A DNA stretch of 64,000 nt from assembly GCF_006517535.1 (NCBI RefSeq), contig NZ_VHQH01000036.1, positions 202,638 through 266,637 on the forward strand. The letters run 5' to 3'. Source of the stretch: Schumannella sp. 10F1B-5-1 (GTDB lineage: Bacteria; Actinomycetota; Actinomycetes; Actinomycetales; Microbacteriaceae). Position numbers and translations under genes: made by a program. How positions within the stretch are numbered: position 1 is the first letter of the stretch; each line of letters starts with the position of its first letter. Shown here piece by piece: positions 51,646 to 60,812 of this stretch. The notes below the pieces were generated by a model. The model was not told where the DNA came from, did not search any database, and saw nothing but the letters and a program-made list of their open reading frames with translations.

Positions 51646-52290
51646 TCAGACCTGGGCGTCGGGGTTCTCGGCCCACTCGGCCATGACGCGCCGCTCGGCC
51701 GCCTGGATGTCGAGCTCGCTCAGATCGACCTCGACGAAGGCGCGGATGCGCGACTCGCGGTCGCGCAGATAGCTCGCGTCGTGCGGCGACGGCAGCTCGG
51801 CGAGCCGCCGATCGAGCGCCTGCGACACCTCGAGCCAGGCCTCGGAGCGCGCCTCCTCGATCAGCGCATCCAGGGCCTCGGTGTCGTCGGCGACGGTCGC
51901 GAGCGCGTTGGCGAGCAGCCGCAGCACCTGCGGTCCGCGGCGGTGCTGCTCGTCGCGTTCGACGACCTTGCCGCCGGGGAACCGCCGGCGCGGCTTGTCC
52001 CCCTGCTCCTCGGCCCGGTGGTCCGACTCCATGCGCTGCGCCGCCGACACGTTGTGGCGCGCGAGCAGCAGGTACTCCTCGCGCGCGCCGAGCAGCAGCA
52101 CGGCGTGGTCGTAGTCGCGGCGGTCGCGCAGCGCGGCCACGATCAGCAGGTTCTTGACGGCCATCCGCACGGCCGAGCGGGCGAGCAACAGGCCGTCGGA
52201 GATGACCTGGTCGAGCGGCGTCGGCGGCAGCGGCGCCGGCGGCTCGAAGGTGCCGAGGTCGGCGCGACGTCGGCGGCGGAACCAGGCCAT
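51646..52290 (-). CDS. Conserved hypothetical protein, basic N-terminus
   Basis: A 214-residue, mostly helical, soluble protein. It opens with AWFRRRRRADLG, then a Pro-rich stretch and charged helices (VISDGLLLARSAVRMAVKN, GAREEYLLLARHNVSAAQRMESDHRAEE). No catalytic motif or membrane segment is seen. The ATG at 52290 follows GAGAGGAG at good spacing; an in-frame GTG two codons earlier would sit too close. It stands between the small membrane protein and the divergent ABC genes. A role cannot be assigned. Confidence 0.75.
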   Translation of the reverse strand: MAWFRRRRRADLGTFEPPAPLPPTPLDQVISDGLLLARSAVRMAVKNLLIVAALRDRRDYDHAVLLLGAREEYLLLARHNVSAAQRMESDHRAEEQGDKPRRRFPGGKVVERDEQHRRGPQVLRLLANALATVADDTEALDALIEEARSEAWLEVSQALDRRLAELPSPHDASYLRDRESRIRAFVEVDLSELDIQAAERRVMAEWAENPDAQV

Positions 52291-52545
52291 CGTCACTCCT
52301 CTCGAACCCGCGCGGCGATGCGTGCTTCCAGGCTAGTGGCGGCCGCTGCGCGCCGGCGCATAGCTCCGTCATAGCGGTCCCGAGCATTCCCCCAGCCGGG
52401 CATAGGGATGCCATAGCGAGCATCCCTACGGTCCGAACCGGGAGCACAGCGCTCCGCATCGCATCCGGCGTCCGCGCCGGTGTCCGTCTCCGCCTCGGCG
52501 GCCCCAGCACGGGGTCGGCGACGAGCGGCCCCACAGAGGAGACCC

Positions 52546-54135
52546 ATGTTCGGCAGGTACCTGCGCCGCGAGCTCGGCAACCGGCGGCGGCAGACCGTCA
52601 TCATCGCGATCGGCATGGCGCTCGCCGTGGCCCTCGTGATCGTCGTGAACGCGGTCTCGGCCGGCGTCAAGGACGCCCAGGCCCAGGCTCTCGCCTCGGT
52701 CTACGGCGTCGGCACCGACATCACCGTGACCTCGACGCCGCAGCGCCCCGACGGCACCACCGGCCAGGGAGGACCGCAGCAGTTCGACTTCGGCGCCCAG
52801 GACGGCTCGACCTCGACGGATGGTGAGACGCAGGAGGTGAACCAGTCGCGGCTCGAGGTGGCCCGCGGCAGCGGCACCCTCACCGCGGCGAACCTCGCGA
52901 CCGTCGCCAAGACCGACGGCGTCGCCTCGGCGACCGGAGTGCTCTCGCTGACGAATTCGACGTTCTCGGGCACCCTGCCCACCTTCACCCAGGGGCAGGA
53001 CGGCACCCAGGGCGGCTTCGCCGGTCCCGGTCAGAGCAGCGACAGCGGCTCGACCGACTCGGCCCCCACGGGCGGCGCCGACGGCGCAGGCGGCAGCTCC
53101 TTCGGCATCGAGTCGTTCACGGTGCTGGGCGTCGACCCCACGGCGGATGCGGTGGGCCCGCTCTCGGCCGTGACCCTGAGCGACGGCGTCGGCCTCGACA
53201 AGAGCGACGTCGGCAAGGACGTGGCCGTGCTCGACAGCAGCTACGCCACGACCGAGGACCTCGCGGTCGGCGACACGATCACGCTCGCCGACACCGACTT
53301 CGAGATCGTCGGCATCGTCGCGTCGACCGACTCCTCGTCGGAGACCGCCGCGAACGTCTACATCCCGCTCGACGTCGCGCAGACGCTCAGCGGCGAAGAG
53401 GACGCGCTGACCAGCATCTACGTCAGCGCCGACTCGGCCGATGACATCGACGCCGTGCAGACCGCGCTGGAGAAGAAGCTCGAGAACACGACCGTCAGCA
53501 CCCAGGCCGACCTGGCATCCACCGTCTCGGGATCGCTCTCGAGCGCGGGCAGCCTGGTTGCGAACCTCGGCACCTGGCTGTCGATCCTGGTGCTCGCCGC
53601 GGCGTTCCTCATCGCGATCCTGTTCACGATCTCGGGCGTCACCCGCCGCACCCGCGAGTTCGGCACCCTCAAGGCGATCGGCTGGTCGAACCGCCGCATC
53701 GTGGGACAGGTCGCGGGCGAGAGCCTCGTGCAGGGTCTCATCGGCGGCGCCGTGGGCGCGGTCGTCGGCCTCGCCGGGGTGCTGATCGTGAACCTCGTCG
53801 CGCCGACGCTGAGCGCCTCGGTCGGGTCCACCGGCGGTCGCATGGGCGGCGGCACGGATGCGGCGGCCGGTGCGGCTCCCACGGCGGCGGCCAGCGCGGC
53901 GGCCGGCGACGGCACGGGCCAGGCGGCCGGCGGCTTCGGCGGCGGAGGCCCGGGCTTCGGCGGCGGCGCCTCGACCTCGAGCACGACCGACATCGCCCTG
54001 CACGCCCCGATCACCCTGTGGATCATCGCCGCGGCCGTCGGCCTGGCCCTGCTCGGCGGACTGCTCGCCGGCGCGATCGGCGGATGGCGGGCCTCGCGCC
54101 TGCGCCCGGCCGAGGCGCTGCGCTCGGTGGCCTGA
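52546..54135 (+). CDS. ABC transporter permease, MacB/FtsX type
   Basis: A 529-residue membrane protein of the FtsX family. One N-terminal helix (residues 17-38) is followed by a large extracytoplasmic domain (about 40-340) of MacB periplasmic-core type, rich in Asp/Thr/Ser. Three C-terminal helices follow (about 348-370, 400-420, 490-512). The FtsX signature GVTRRTREFGTLKAIGWSNRRI lies after the second helix. A Gly/Ala-rich insertion of about 70 residues precedes the last helix. The ATG at 52546 has GAGGAG upstream. With the adjacent ATPase it would export a peptide, lipid or drug, or act in envelope maintenance. Confidence 0.9.
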   Translation: MFGRYLRRELGNRRRQTVIIAIGMALAVALVIVVNAVSAGVKDAQAQALASVYGVGTDITVTSTPQRPDGTTGQGGPQQFDFGAQDGSTSTDGETQEVNQSRLEVARGSGTLTAANLATVAKTDGVASATGVLSLTNSTFSGTLPTFTQGQDGTQGGFAGPGQSSDSGSTDSAPTGGADGAGGSSFGIESFTVLGVDPTADAVGPLSAVTLSDGVGLDKSDVGKDVAVLDSSYATTEDLAVGDTITLADTDFEIVGIVASTDSSSETAANVYIPLDVAQTLSGEEDALTSIYVSADSADDIDAVQTALEKKLENTTVSTQADLASTVSGSLSSAGSLVANLGTWLSILVLAAAFLIAILFTISGVTRRTREFGTLKAIGWSNRRIVGQVAGESLVQGLIGGAVGAVVGLAGVLIVNLVAPTLSASVGSTGGRMGGGTDAAAGAAPTAAASAAAGDGTGQAAGGFGGGGPGFGGGASTSSTTDIALHAPITLWIIAAAVGLALLGGLLAGAIGGWRASRLRPAEALRSVA

Positions 54136-54196
54136 GCCGGCCGCCCGGCACCGCATCCCGAACCCGATCTCACGACCCTCCCGAACGGAGAACGAC

Positions 54197-54868
<672 letters not shown>

Positions 54869-54900
54869 GCTGGTGAGGGCTGCCTGACGAGTGGGGCCCG

Positions 54901-54940
54901 GGGCGCCCGCCCGCGCGATCAGTCGCGCGGGCGGGCGCCC
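54901..54940. terminator. Strong GC hairpin between convergent genes
   Basis: GGGCGCCCGCCCGCGCGA pairs perfectly with TCGCGCGGGCGGGCGCCC around TCAG. The stem includes the stop and last codons of the convergent ogt gene, so it can stop transcription from both sides. Confidence 0.75.
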
Positions 54941-55566
54941 TCGAACGCGAGCAGCGCCGTCTTGGCCTCGGTTCCGCCGAGGTACTGCCCGATCGTGCCG
55001 TCGGCGCGCACGACCCGGTGGCAGGGCACGACGATCGGCAGCGGGTTGGTCGCGCAGGCCGTGCCGACCGCGCGCACGGCCTTCGGGCTCCCTGTCGCGA
55101 GGGCGACCTCGGCGTAGCTCTCGGTGCTGCCGAAGGGGATGCGCGGCAGGTGCTCGACGACCGCCCGGCGGAACCCGGCGGTCAGCCGCAGGTCGAGCGG
55201 CAGCTCGAAGGAGCGGCGTCGCCCGGCGAAGTACTCGTCGAGCTGATGGGCGGCGCCGTCGGTGCGGGCGGGGCTGCGCAGGATGCGCGGACTCAGCTTC
55301 TCGGCCAGCGACGCCAGCACCCGATCGTGGTCCTCGCGGGCGAAGGCCACGCGCACCAGCCCGGCCGGGGTCGCCGCGAGCAGCAGCGATCCGTAGGGCG
55401 AGTCGATCTCGCGGTACGCGACCTCGTCGAGTCCCTCGGCGGCGGCGGCGCGCTCGAGGCGCGTGTGCAAGGCCGCGAGCCGGGCGGCCGAGGCCGCGTC
55501 GGCCTCGGCGTCGGCGGACGGGATGCGCAGCGCATCCATCAGGTCGTCGTCCAGAGCGTCGTTCAT
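54919..55566 (-). CDS. ogt: Methylated-DNA--protein-cysteine methyltransferase
   Basis: A 215-residue repair protein that transfers alkyl groups from O6-alkylguanine to its own cysteine. The active-site motif is VVPCHRVV (Cys about residue 179), preceded by the HTH region with FGSTESYAEVA and GSPKAVRAVGTACATNPLP (Arg finger). The N-terminal 60 residues form a longer helical extension than in E. coli Ogt (171 residues). Its ATG overlaps the stop of the upstream ECF sigma gene (ATGA), so both are co-translated; the sigma factor may control DNA-damage or alkylation response. Confidence 0.93.
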   Translation of the reverse strand: MNDALDDDLMDALRIPSADAEADAASAARLAALHTRLERAAAAEGLDEVAYREIDSPYGSLLLAATPAGLVRVAFAREDHDRVLASLAEKLSPRILRSPARTDGAAHQLDEYFAGRRRSFELPLDLRLTAGFRRAVVEHLPRIPFGSTESYAEVALATGSPKAVRAVGTACATNPLPIVVPCHRVVRADGTIGQYLGGTEAKTALLAFEGARPRD

Positions 55567-56078
55567 CGCGTCTCTCCTCTGCTCGTGCCTGTCGCGCCGA
55601 GTCGGGCGCGCAGGGCTCTCACTCCGTCGGAGGCCGCCTTGCGCGCGGCGGCGCTCGTGCCGCCGATCACGCGGGCGACCTCGTCGTGGGGGAGACCGAC
55701 CAGGTGGTGGTAGGCCACCGCCTGGCGCTGCCGCTCGGGCAGCCCCGCGACCGCGCGCAGCAGATCGAGGTCGCCGAGCGGGCCGTTCTGAAGCGGCGCC
55801 GGCCGGTCGGCGATCTCGTCCATCGGCACGGCCCGCCGGACCCGCGCCCGGATGAGGTCGACGCAGCGCCGGTGCGCGATCGTCACGAGCCAGGCCTCGA
55901 CGTTCGCGTCGCGGTCCAGCTCGGGATAGCCGCGCAGCGCCGCCAGGAACGTCTCGCTCCAGGCGTCGTCGGCGTCGTCGACGCCCACGATCGCGCGGCA
56001 CACGCGCAGCACGGTCGGCCCGTGCCGCTGCACGATCACCTCGAACGGCTGGATGCCCAGCCCGGCTCTCTCGGTCAC
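55563..56078 (-). CDS. ECF-type RNA polymerase sigma factor
   Basis: A 171-residue sigma-70 family protein of the extracytoplasmic-function type. Region 2 (about 10-80) includes AWSETFLAALRGYPELDRDANVEAWLVTIAHRRCVDLIRAR, typical of the -10-binding helices. Region 4 (about 105-160) includes LPERQRQAVAYHHLVGLPHDEVARVIGGTSAAARKAASDGVRALRARL, the -35-binding HTH. No anti-sigma gene is adjacent; instead it is coupled to ogt. The GTG at 56078 fits the family start; the frame continues upstream without protein-like sequence, and an in-frame GTG six bases earlier is possible. Confidence 0.87.
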   Translation of the reverse strand: MTERAGLGIQPFEVIVQRHGPTVLRVCRAIVGVDDADDAWSETFLAALRGYPELDRDANVEAWLVTIAHRRCVDLIRARVRRAVPMDEIADRPAPLQNGPLGDLDLLRAVAGLPERQRQAVAYHHLVGLPHDEVARVIGGTSAAARKAASDGVRALRARLGATGTSRGETR

Positions 56079-56207
56079 TCCCACACCCGGTAGTCGTCGG
56101 CGGCCGCCGGGATGTGAGGTCCCACCGCGATTCGAGGTCGCATCCCGATCAGCGTGCCACGCGGCGTCCTCAGCCGACAGCTCGCACCCGTCGCCTACCC
56201 TGGCCGG

Positions 56208-57233
56208 GTGGTCCTGACGCGCGAGCCGGCGATCGCGCCCGCGCGGCGTCGTTCGCGCTGGCGCCCGGTGCTCGTGCTCGGCGCGGTGCTGCTCGTGCTG
56301 GTCGGCCTGCGCATCGCGACCTCGGGCGGCACGGTCAGCCTGACGAACGCCGTGCAGGACTTCGTGACGCTCTCGCTCAGCGTCGTGATCGAGTCGCTGC
56401 CCTTCGTGATCCTCGGCGTGCTGATCTCGACCGTCGTGCAGCTCTGGGTTCCGGACCGCTGGTTCTTCGCGATCCTGCCGCGCAACGGCGTGCTGCGACG
56501 CGGCGTGCTGTCGCTGCTCGGCGTGCTGCTGCCGGTGTGCGAGTGCGGCAACGTGCCCCTCGCCCGTGGCCTCGTGGTGCGGGGGCTGAGCGTGCCCGAG
56601 GCGATGACCTTCCTGCTCGCGGCGCCCATCCTGAACCCGATCACGATCGTCACGACCGTGCAGGCCTTCGGCTGGGGCGACGGGATCGTCGTGTGGCGCA
56701 TCCTCGGCGGCTTCCTCATCGCCAACTTCGTCGGTTGGCTGCTCACCCGCCACCCGCATCCGGATGCGATGCTCACGCCCGACTTCCAGGCCGCCTGCGC
56801 CGCGCACGCGCACGACGCCGACGATCGCACGCACCGCCTCAGCCGCGGCGCCCGCATGGTGACGGCCGAGATGAGCGCGGTGCTGCCGGCGCTGTTCGTC
56901 GGCTCGGCGCTGGCCGGACTCATCCAGGTCGCGATCTCGCGCGAGGTGCTCGTCGGGCTCGGCGGCGACCCGGTGCTCAGCGTGCTGGCGCTCATGGCGC
57001 TCGCCTTCGTCGTGGCGATGTGCTCGAACGTCGACGCCTTCTTCGTGCTCTCGCTCGGGTCGACCTTCTCGCCCGGTGCGATCGTCGCGTTCCTCGTCTT
57101 CGGACCGATGATCGACGTGAAGATGCTCGCGCTCATGCGCACGACCTTCACGGCGCGCACGCTGCTCATCGTGACGGGCGTCGTGGCGCTGTTCGTCGCC
57201 GCTCTCGGATTGGGGCTGAACCTTGCGCGCTGA
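56208..57233 (+). CDS. Permease of the UPF0718/DUF318 family
   Basis: A 341-residue membrane protein with about eight helices. The conserved core has ESLPFVILGVLISTVVQL and LLPVCECGNVPLARGLVVRG, with the cysteine pair CEC that marks these putative permeases (about residues 110-112). An NPIT motif in LNPITIVTTVQAF and CSNVDAFFVLSL near 275 are also family features. A GTG at 56208 is preferred; TACCCT 12 bases upstream could be a -10 of a leaderless transcript. An earlier ATG at 56154 is an alternative. The gene overlaps the next by 11 bases and pairs with the TIGR03943 protein. Confidence 0.85.
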   Translation: MVLTREPAIAPARRRSRWRPVLVLGAVLLVLVGLRIATSGGTVSLTNAVQDFVTLSLSVVIESLPFVILGVLISTVVQLWVPDRWFFAILPRNGVLRRGVLSLLGVLLPVCECGNVPLARGLVVRGLSVPEAMTFLLAAPILNPITIVTTVQAFGWGDGIVVWRILGGFLIANFVGWLLTRHPHPDAMLTPDFQAACAAHAHDADDRTHRLSRGARMVTAEMSAVLPALFVGSALAGLIQVAISREVLVGLGGDPVLSVLALMALAFVVAMCSNVDAFFVLSLGSTFSPGAIVAFLVFGPMIDVKMLALMRTTFTARTLLIVTGVVALFVAALGLGLNLAR

Positions 57234-58017
57234 CCGTCTCGTGGCCCGCTGGATCGGACCGCTGCTCGCCCTCGTCGCCGTCGTCGCGACGCTGTGGCTG
57301 GCCGCGACCGGCAAGCTGTCGCTCTACATCCACCCGCGCTACACGGTGTTCGCGGTCGTGATGGCCGTGCTGGGCGGCGTCGCGGTGCTCGGCGGCTGCG
57401 TCGTGATGCTGCGTCGAGATGCGCGCCCGCACCACCATGAGGGTGAGCACACCCACGCCCACGACGCCGACGAGATCGGCCCCGGCCTCCTGCGGCGCCC
57501 GCGCCTGCTGCGCTCGCTCACGGTCGGGCGCGTGCTGATCGTCGTCGGCGCGCTCACGGCGCTGCTCGTGCTGCCTCCGGCGGCACTGACCTCGGCGACC
57601 GCACAGAGCCGCGCGCTCGCGACCTCGGCCGACGCGCTGACCGCCGGATCCCCGCAGCTCGTCGGCGGCGACACCTCGCAGTTCTCGGTCAAGGACTGGG
57701 CGTCGCTGCTGCGCTCGGGCGGCGAGAGCGCCGTGGCGGGCAAGACCGTCGAGGTCAGCGGGTACCTGCTCGACAACGGCGACGCGGACGTCGTCTACGT
57801 GGCCCGGCTGATGGTCACCTGCTGCGCCGTCGACGCGCAGCCGGTCGGCATCCCCGTCTACCTGCCCGACTGGGCGAAGGACCACAAGGTCAACAGCTGG
57901 GTGAAGCTGACGGGCCGGTTCCAGCAGAACCCGAGCGGCTCCGGCGCCGTGCCGGTCGTGGTCGTGCCCGCCGAGCTCGCGTCGATCGCCGAGCCCGACC
58001 AGCCCTACGTCTACTGA
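57223..58017 (+). CDS. TIGR03943-family membrane protein
   Basis: A 264-residue protein. Two N-terminal helices (about 10-28 and 42-62) precede a His-rich loop (HHHEGEHTHAHDAD, about 70-83), a third helix (about 103-120), and a C-terminal soluble domain. The latter has VEVSGYLLDNGD and VTCCAVDAQPVGIPVY, the cysteine motif of the family. The TTG start lies inside the end of the permease gene. TIGR03943 and UPF0718 genes are regularly adjacent, implying a joint membrane function, maybe in metal handling given the His-rich loop; that is inference. Confidence 0.85.
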   Translation: MRADRLVARWIGPLLALVAVVATLWLAATGKLSLYIHPRYTVFAVVMAVLGGVAVLGGCVVMLRRDARPHHHEGEHTHAHDADEIGPGLLRRPRLLRSLTVGRVLIVVGALTALLVLPPAALTSATAQSRALATSADALTAGSPQLVGGDTSQFSVKDWASLLRSGGESAVAGKTVEVSGYLLDNGDADVVYVARLMVTCCAVDAQPVGIPVYLPDWAKDHKVNSWVKLTGRFQQNPSGSGAVPVVVVPAELASIAEPDQPYVY

Positions 58018-58057
58018 GTCCGCCGACCGAGCAACCCGACCGAGCCATCCGCATCCC

Positions 58058-59416
58058 ATGACCCCCTGGCACCGCACCCTCGCGATCGTCGTCGCGGCGC
58101 TCGTCGTCGTGGTCGGCGGCCTCGCGCTCGGCAACGCCGTGCGTCCGCCCGGCGTCGTGCGGGCCGACTACGACGGCTCCGCCCTCGTCGAGCAGCAGGG
58201 CGCGCGCGTCGTGCTGCACCTCGACCGTGCGGTGGAGGGCCTGAAGAAGGCGGATATCACGGTCGTCCCCGCCGCGTCGTTCTCCTTCCAGAAGTCGGGT
58301 GCCGCGGTCACGCTCACCTTCCCCGACCGCCTGAAGTACGGCGTCGACTACCGGCTGAGCCTGCGCCTGCCGGGCTCGGGCGAGCGCACGACGCTCGAGC
58401 AGCGCATCCGCACGCCCTGGCCGACCGTGCGCACCCTGCTGCGCGACGCGCCCGACCCGGATGCCGACCAGATCCTGTCGCGCTCGCTCGACGGGGGAGC
58501 CACGACGGTCGACTTCGCGGCCCCGCGCATCGCCGAGTACGCCGAGCTGCCCTCGCAGCTCGCGGTCACGACGCTCGACGACAACGGCGCGGCCACGCTG
58601 CAGCTCATCACCCTGCCCGAGCGCAGCGCCGACACGATCACGACGCCCGAGCACGCGTCGATCGATCTGCTGCGCTCCTCGGGACCGAGCGGACTGCTCG
58701 GCTACACCCTGACCACCCCGCCCGGCGTCGAGCCGGCGCTGGACCACGTGCTCGAGTTCTACGACCCGACCAGCGCGGCCGGCATCGGCACCCCGATCAC
58801 CGGTCTCGACGGGCAGCCGCTCTCGGTGCTCGACTACGTCTGGGTGCCGGGCACGACCTCGCTCGTCGCGCAGGCGACCGATCAGTCGCTGCTGCTGATC
58901 GACCCGACCCGCGGGGATGCGCCCGTGCCGCTCGGCTCGCACGGCGAGCTGCGCGGATTCCTGCCGAACACCTCCACGCTCGTCGTCGCCGACCCCGACG
59001 GCGGCTCGACGATCGACTTGACGACGGGCGAGACGACGCCGCTCGCCGTGCCCGGCGATGAGCAGCCCGCCGGCGATTACCGCGGCGAGGTGACGGTGCT
59101 GGATGCCGAGGGCCGCTACCTCGAGGTCGTCTCCTCACCCGACTTCACGCGCGGCGCGACGGACTTCCGCGTCGTGCTCGCCGGGCCCGACGGAGCGCGC
59201 GAGCTGTACCGTCCGGCCGACGACGGCACGCGCATCCGGCAGGCCTGCCTCTCGCCGAACGCGCAGTACCTCGCGGTCGAGACGGTCTCGCCCGAGGGGC
59301 GCAGTGACGACTATCCGCAGACGCCCGCGTTCACGGCCATCTCGACGGTCGTGGTCGACGTGTCGACGGGTGCCGTCGCGCGCGGTCTGCCGGGCTTCGA
59401 TCCGTCGTGGTGCTGA
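58058..59416 (+). CDS. Secreted or membrane-anchored beta-propeller-like protein, hypothetical
   Basis: A 452-residue protein with an N-terminal hydrophobic helix (RTLAIVVAALVVVVGGLALG, residues 6-25), acting as an anchor or signal peptide. An Ig-like segment with repeated beta strands follows (about 40-130), and then blades that resemble TolB/WD40-type repeats (ITGLDGQPLSVLDYVWVPGTTSLVAQ, then QSLLLIDPTRG, LVVADPDGGSTIDLTTGET, ACLSPNAQYLAVETVSPEG). The protein ends FDPSWC, so a lone cysteine is at the C-terminus. It starts 40 bases after the TIGR03943 gene. No function can be named. Confidence 0.75.
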   Translation: MTPWHRTLAIVVAALVVVVGGLALGNAVRPPGVVRADYDGSALVEQQGARVVLHLDRAVEGLKKADITVVPAASFSFQKSGAAVTLTFPDRLKYGVDYRLSLRLPGSGERTTLEQRIRTPWPTVRTLLRDAPDPDADQILSRSLDGGATTVDFAAPRIAEYAELPSQLAVTTLDDNGAATLQLITLPERSADTITTPEHASIDLLRSSGPSGLLGYTLTTPPGVEPALDHVLEFYDPTSAAGIGTPITGLDGQPLSVLDYVWVPGTTSLVAQATDQSLLLIDPTRGDAPVPLGSHGELRGFLPNTSTLVVADPDGGSTIDLTTGETTPLAVPGDEQPAGDYRGEVTVLDAEGRYLEVVSSPDFTRGATDFRVVLAGPDGARELYRPADDGTRIRQACLSPNAQYLAVETVSPEGRSDDYPQTPAFTAISTVVVDVSTGAVARGLPGFDPSWC

Positions 59417-59443
59417 CGGTCCGGGCTGACGCTTCCCCGCTGA

Positions 59444-60310
59444 TCAGCCGCTCGCGCGCGTCGTCATCGTGACGCCGACGGCGCCCTCGAGCTCGCGGCG
59501 GGTGAGGGTGACGGTCACGGCGCCGAGCTCTGACAGCGAGCGCACGTGGGTTCCGCCGCACGGGATGCGCGCCGCGCCCTCCGGGAGGTCGGCCACCCAC
59601 CAGCGGCGGTCGGTCAGGCCCTCGCCGTCGGCGTCGATGCGCACCACCGCGCCCGTCGTCGTCCAGCCAGCGAGGATGCGGTCGACCTCGTGCCCGAGCG
59701 CCGCCAGGTCGTCGAGGGCGGCCGGGTCGAAGCCGGCCTTGCGCACCGACTTGCCGACCCGGAACTCGTCGACCGAGCCGTTCGGCGTGATCGTCGAGGT
59801 CTCGATCGCGGTGCCGTCGAAGTCCGGCGCGCCCAGCGCGTCGGTGCGTCCTTCCTTGCGCCACGCGCCCGCGAGCGCCCGGTTCAGGGCCAGCGACGCC
59901 AGGTGGCAGGCCGTGTGACCCACGCTCAGCGCCTGACGCTGATCGGCCTCGACCGCGAGCATCACCGTGTCGCCCTCGGCCACCGCGGCATCGGCCGCCA
60001 CGAGGTGCACGACGACGAACGCCCAGCCCTCGGTGCCCTTGCGCACGGGCACGTCGGTCCCGGCGAACAGGGTCTCGCCGTCGGTCGCGCCGACCACCGC
60101 ATCCACGATCTCGATCGCCTCGCCGTTCGCGACGAGCATGGCGCTGTCGGGGCCCTGATCGGGCCAGCCGGCGTCGACGGGATGCACGGGCGTGCGATCG
60201 ACGAGCACCGCCAGCCGGTCGCCGAGAGGCTGCATGTGCAGCACGGCCGCCGTCTCCTCGATCGAGCCGGCGGCGTAGGTCACGAGGGTGTCGGTGCGGG
60301 GGAGGGTCAC
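59444..60310 (-). CDS. AlaX-like alanyl-tRNA editing/metal-dependent hydrolase
   Basis: A 288-residue protein related to stand-alone AlaX and ThrRS/AlaRS editing domains, which remove wrongly attached serine from tRNA-Ala. The zinc-site motif HTACH (HxxxH, about residue 131) and the downstream CGGTHVRSL motif (about 250) are both present. An N-terminal beta-barrel of the AlaRS type is seen (PVHPVDAGWPDQGP ... about 40-100). Domain order fits AlaX type II. Whether it edits tRNA or hydrolyses a small substrate cannot be told. Confidence 0.85.
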   Translation of the reverse strand: MTLPRTDTLVTYAAGSIEETAAVLHMQPLGDRLAVLVDRTPVHPVDAGWPDQGPDSAMLVANGEAIEIVDAVVGATDGETLFAGTDVPVRKGTEGWAFVVVHLVAADAAVAEGDTVMLAVEADQRQALSVGHTACHLASLALNRALAGAWRKEGRTDALGAPDFDGTAIETSTITPNGSVDEFRVGKSVRKAGFDPAALDDLAALGHEVDRILAGWTTTGAVVRIDADGEGLTDRRWWVADLPEGAARIPCGGTHVRSLSELGAVTVTLTRRELEGAVGVTMTTRASG

Positions 60311-60374
60311 GTCTTCACGCTACCGGGCGCTCGTAAGGCGGCACCGCGATATGGCGTCGGGCGATACTGGGTCG

Positions 60375-60812
60375 ATGATCTCCACCGCCCTCGCGAGCGA
60401 GCTGCGTGCGGCGGGGCTGCGCTGGGATCCGATCTCGGGCGACGCCTTCCAGCTCGCCGGGCGTGAGTTCGAGGGCGACGTGTTCACGGTCAGCGACATG
60501 ACGATCGAGCCGCACCGCTATGCGACCGGCATGGTGCTCGGTTTCAACGGCACGACCGAATGGGCGCTCGACTCGGTCGCGCTCGACGACGCGCTGTGGC
60601 TGCCGCGGGAGGATCAGCTTCGCGAGCTGCTGCGTGGAGCGTTCCGCTCGCTCGAGCGACGCGCGGGCTCCGTCGGCGACGACGGAGCCGCCACCTCGAC
60701 CGAGTATGTCGTCACGATCGCGCTGCGGGATGCCACCCGCACCTTCGCGAGCGACGATCCGGCCGAGGCCTACGGTCGAGCGCTGCTCGAGCTCATCCGC
60801 GCGGCGGACTGA
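60375..60812 (+). CDS. Conserved hypothetical protein
   Basis: A 145-residue soluble acidic protein with alternating strands and helices (ALASELRAAGLRWDPISGDAFQLAG, FEGDVFTVSDMTIEP, RELLRGAFRSLERRAG). No signal, membrane segment or catalytic motif is found. The ATG at 60375 is the most natural start, just 65 bases from the divergent AlaX-like gene. Its last 20 bases overlap the end of the convergent DUF4349 gene. Similar small proteins are common in Microbacteriaceae but uncharacterised. Confidence 0.7.
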   Translation: MISTALASELRAAGLRWDPISGDAFQLAGREFEGDVFTVSDMTIEPHRYATGMVLGFNGTTEWALDSVALDDALWLPREDQLRELLRGAFRSLERRAGSVGDDGAATSTEYVVTIALRDATRTFASDDPAEAYGRALLELIRAAD

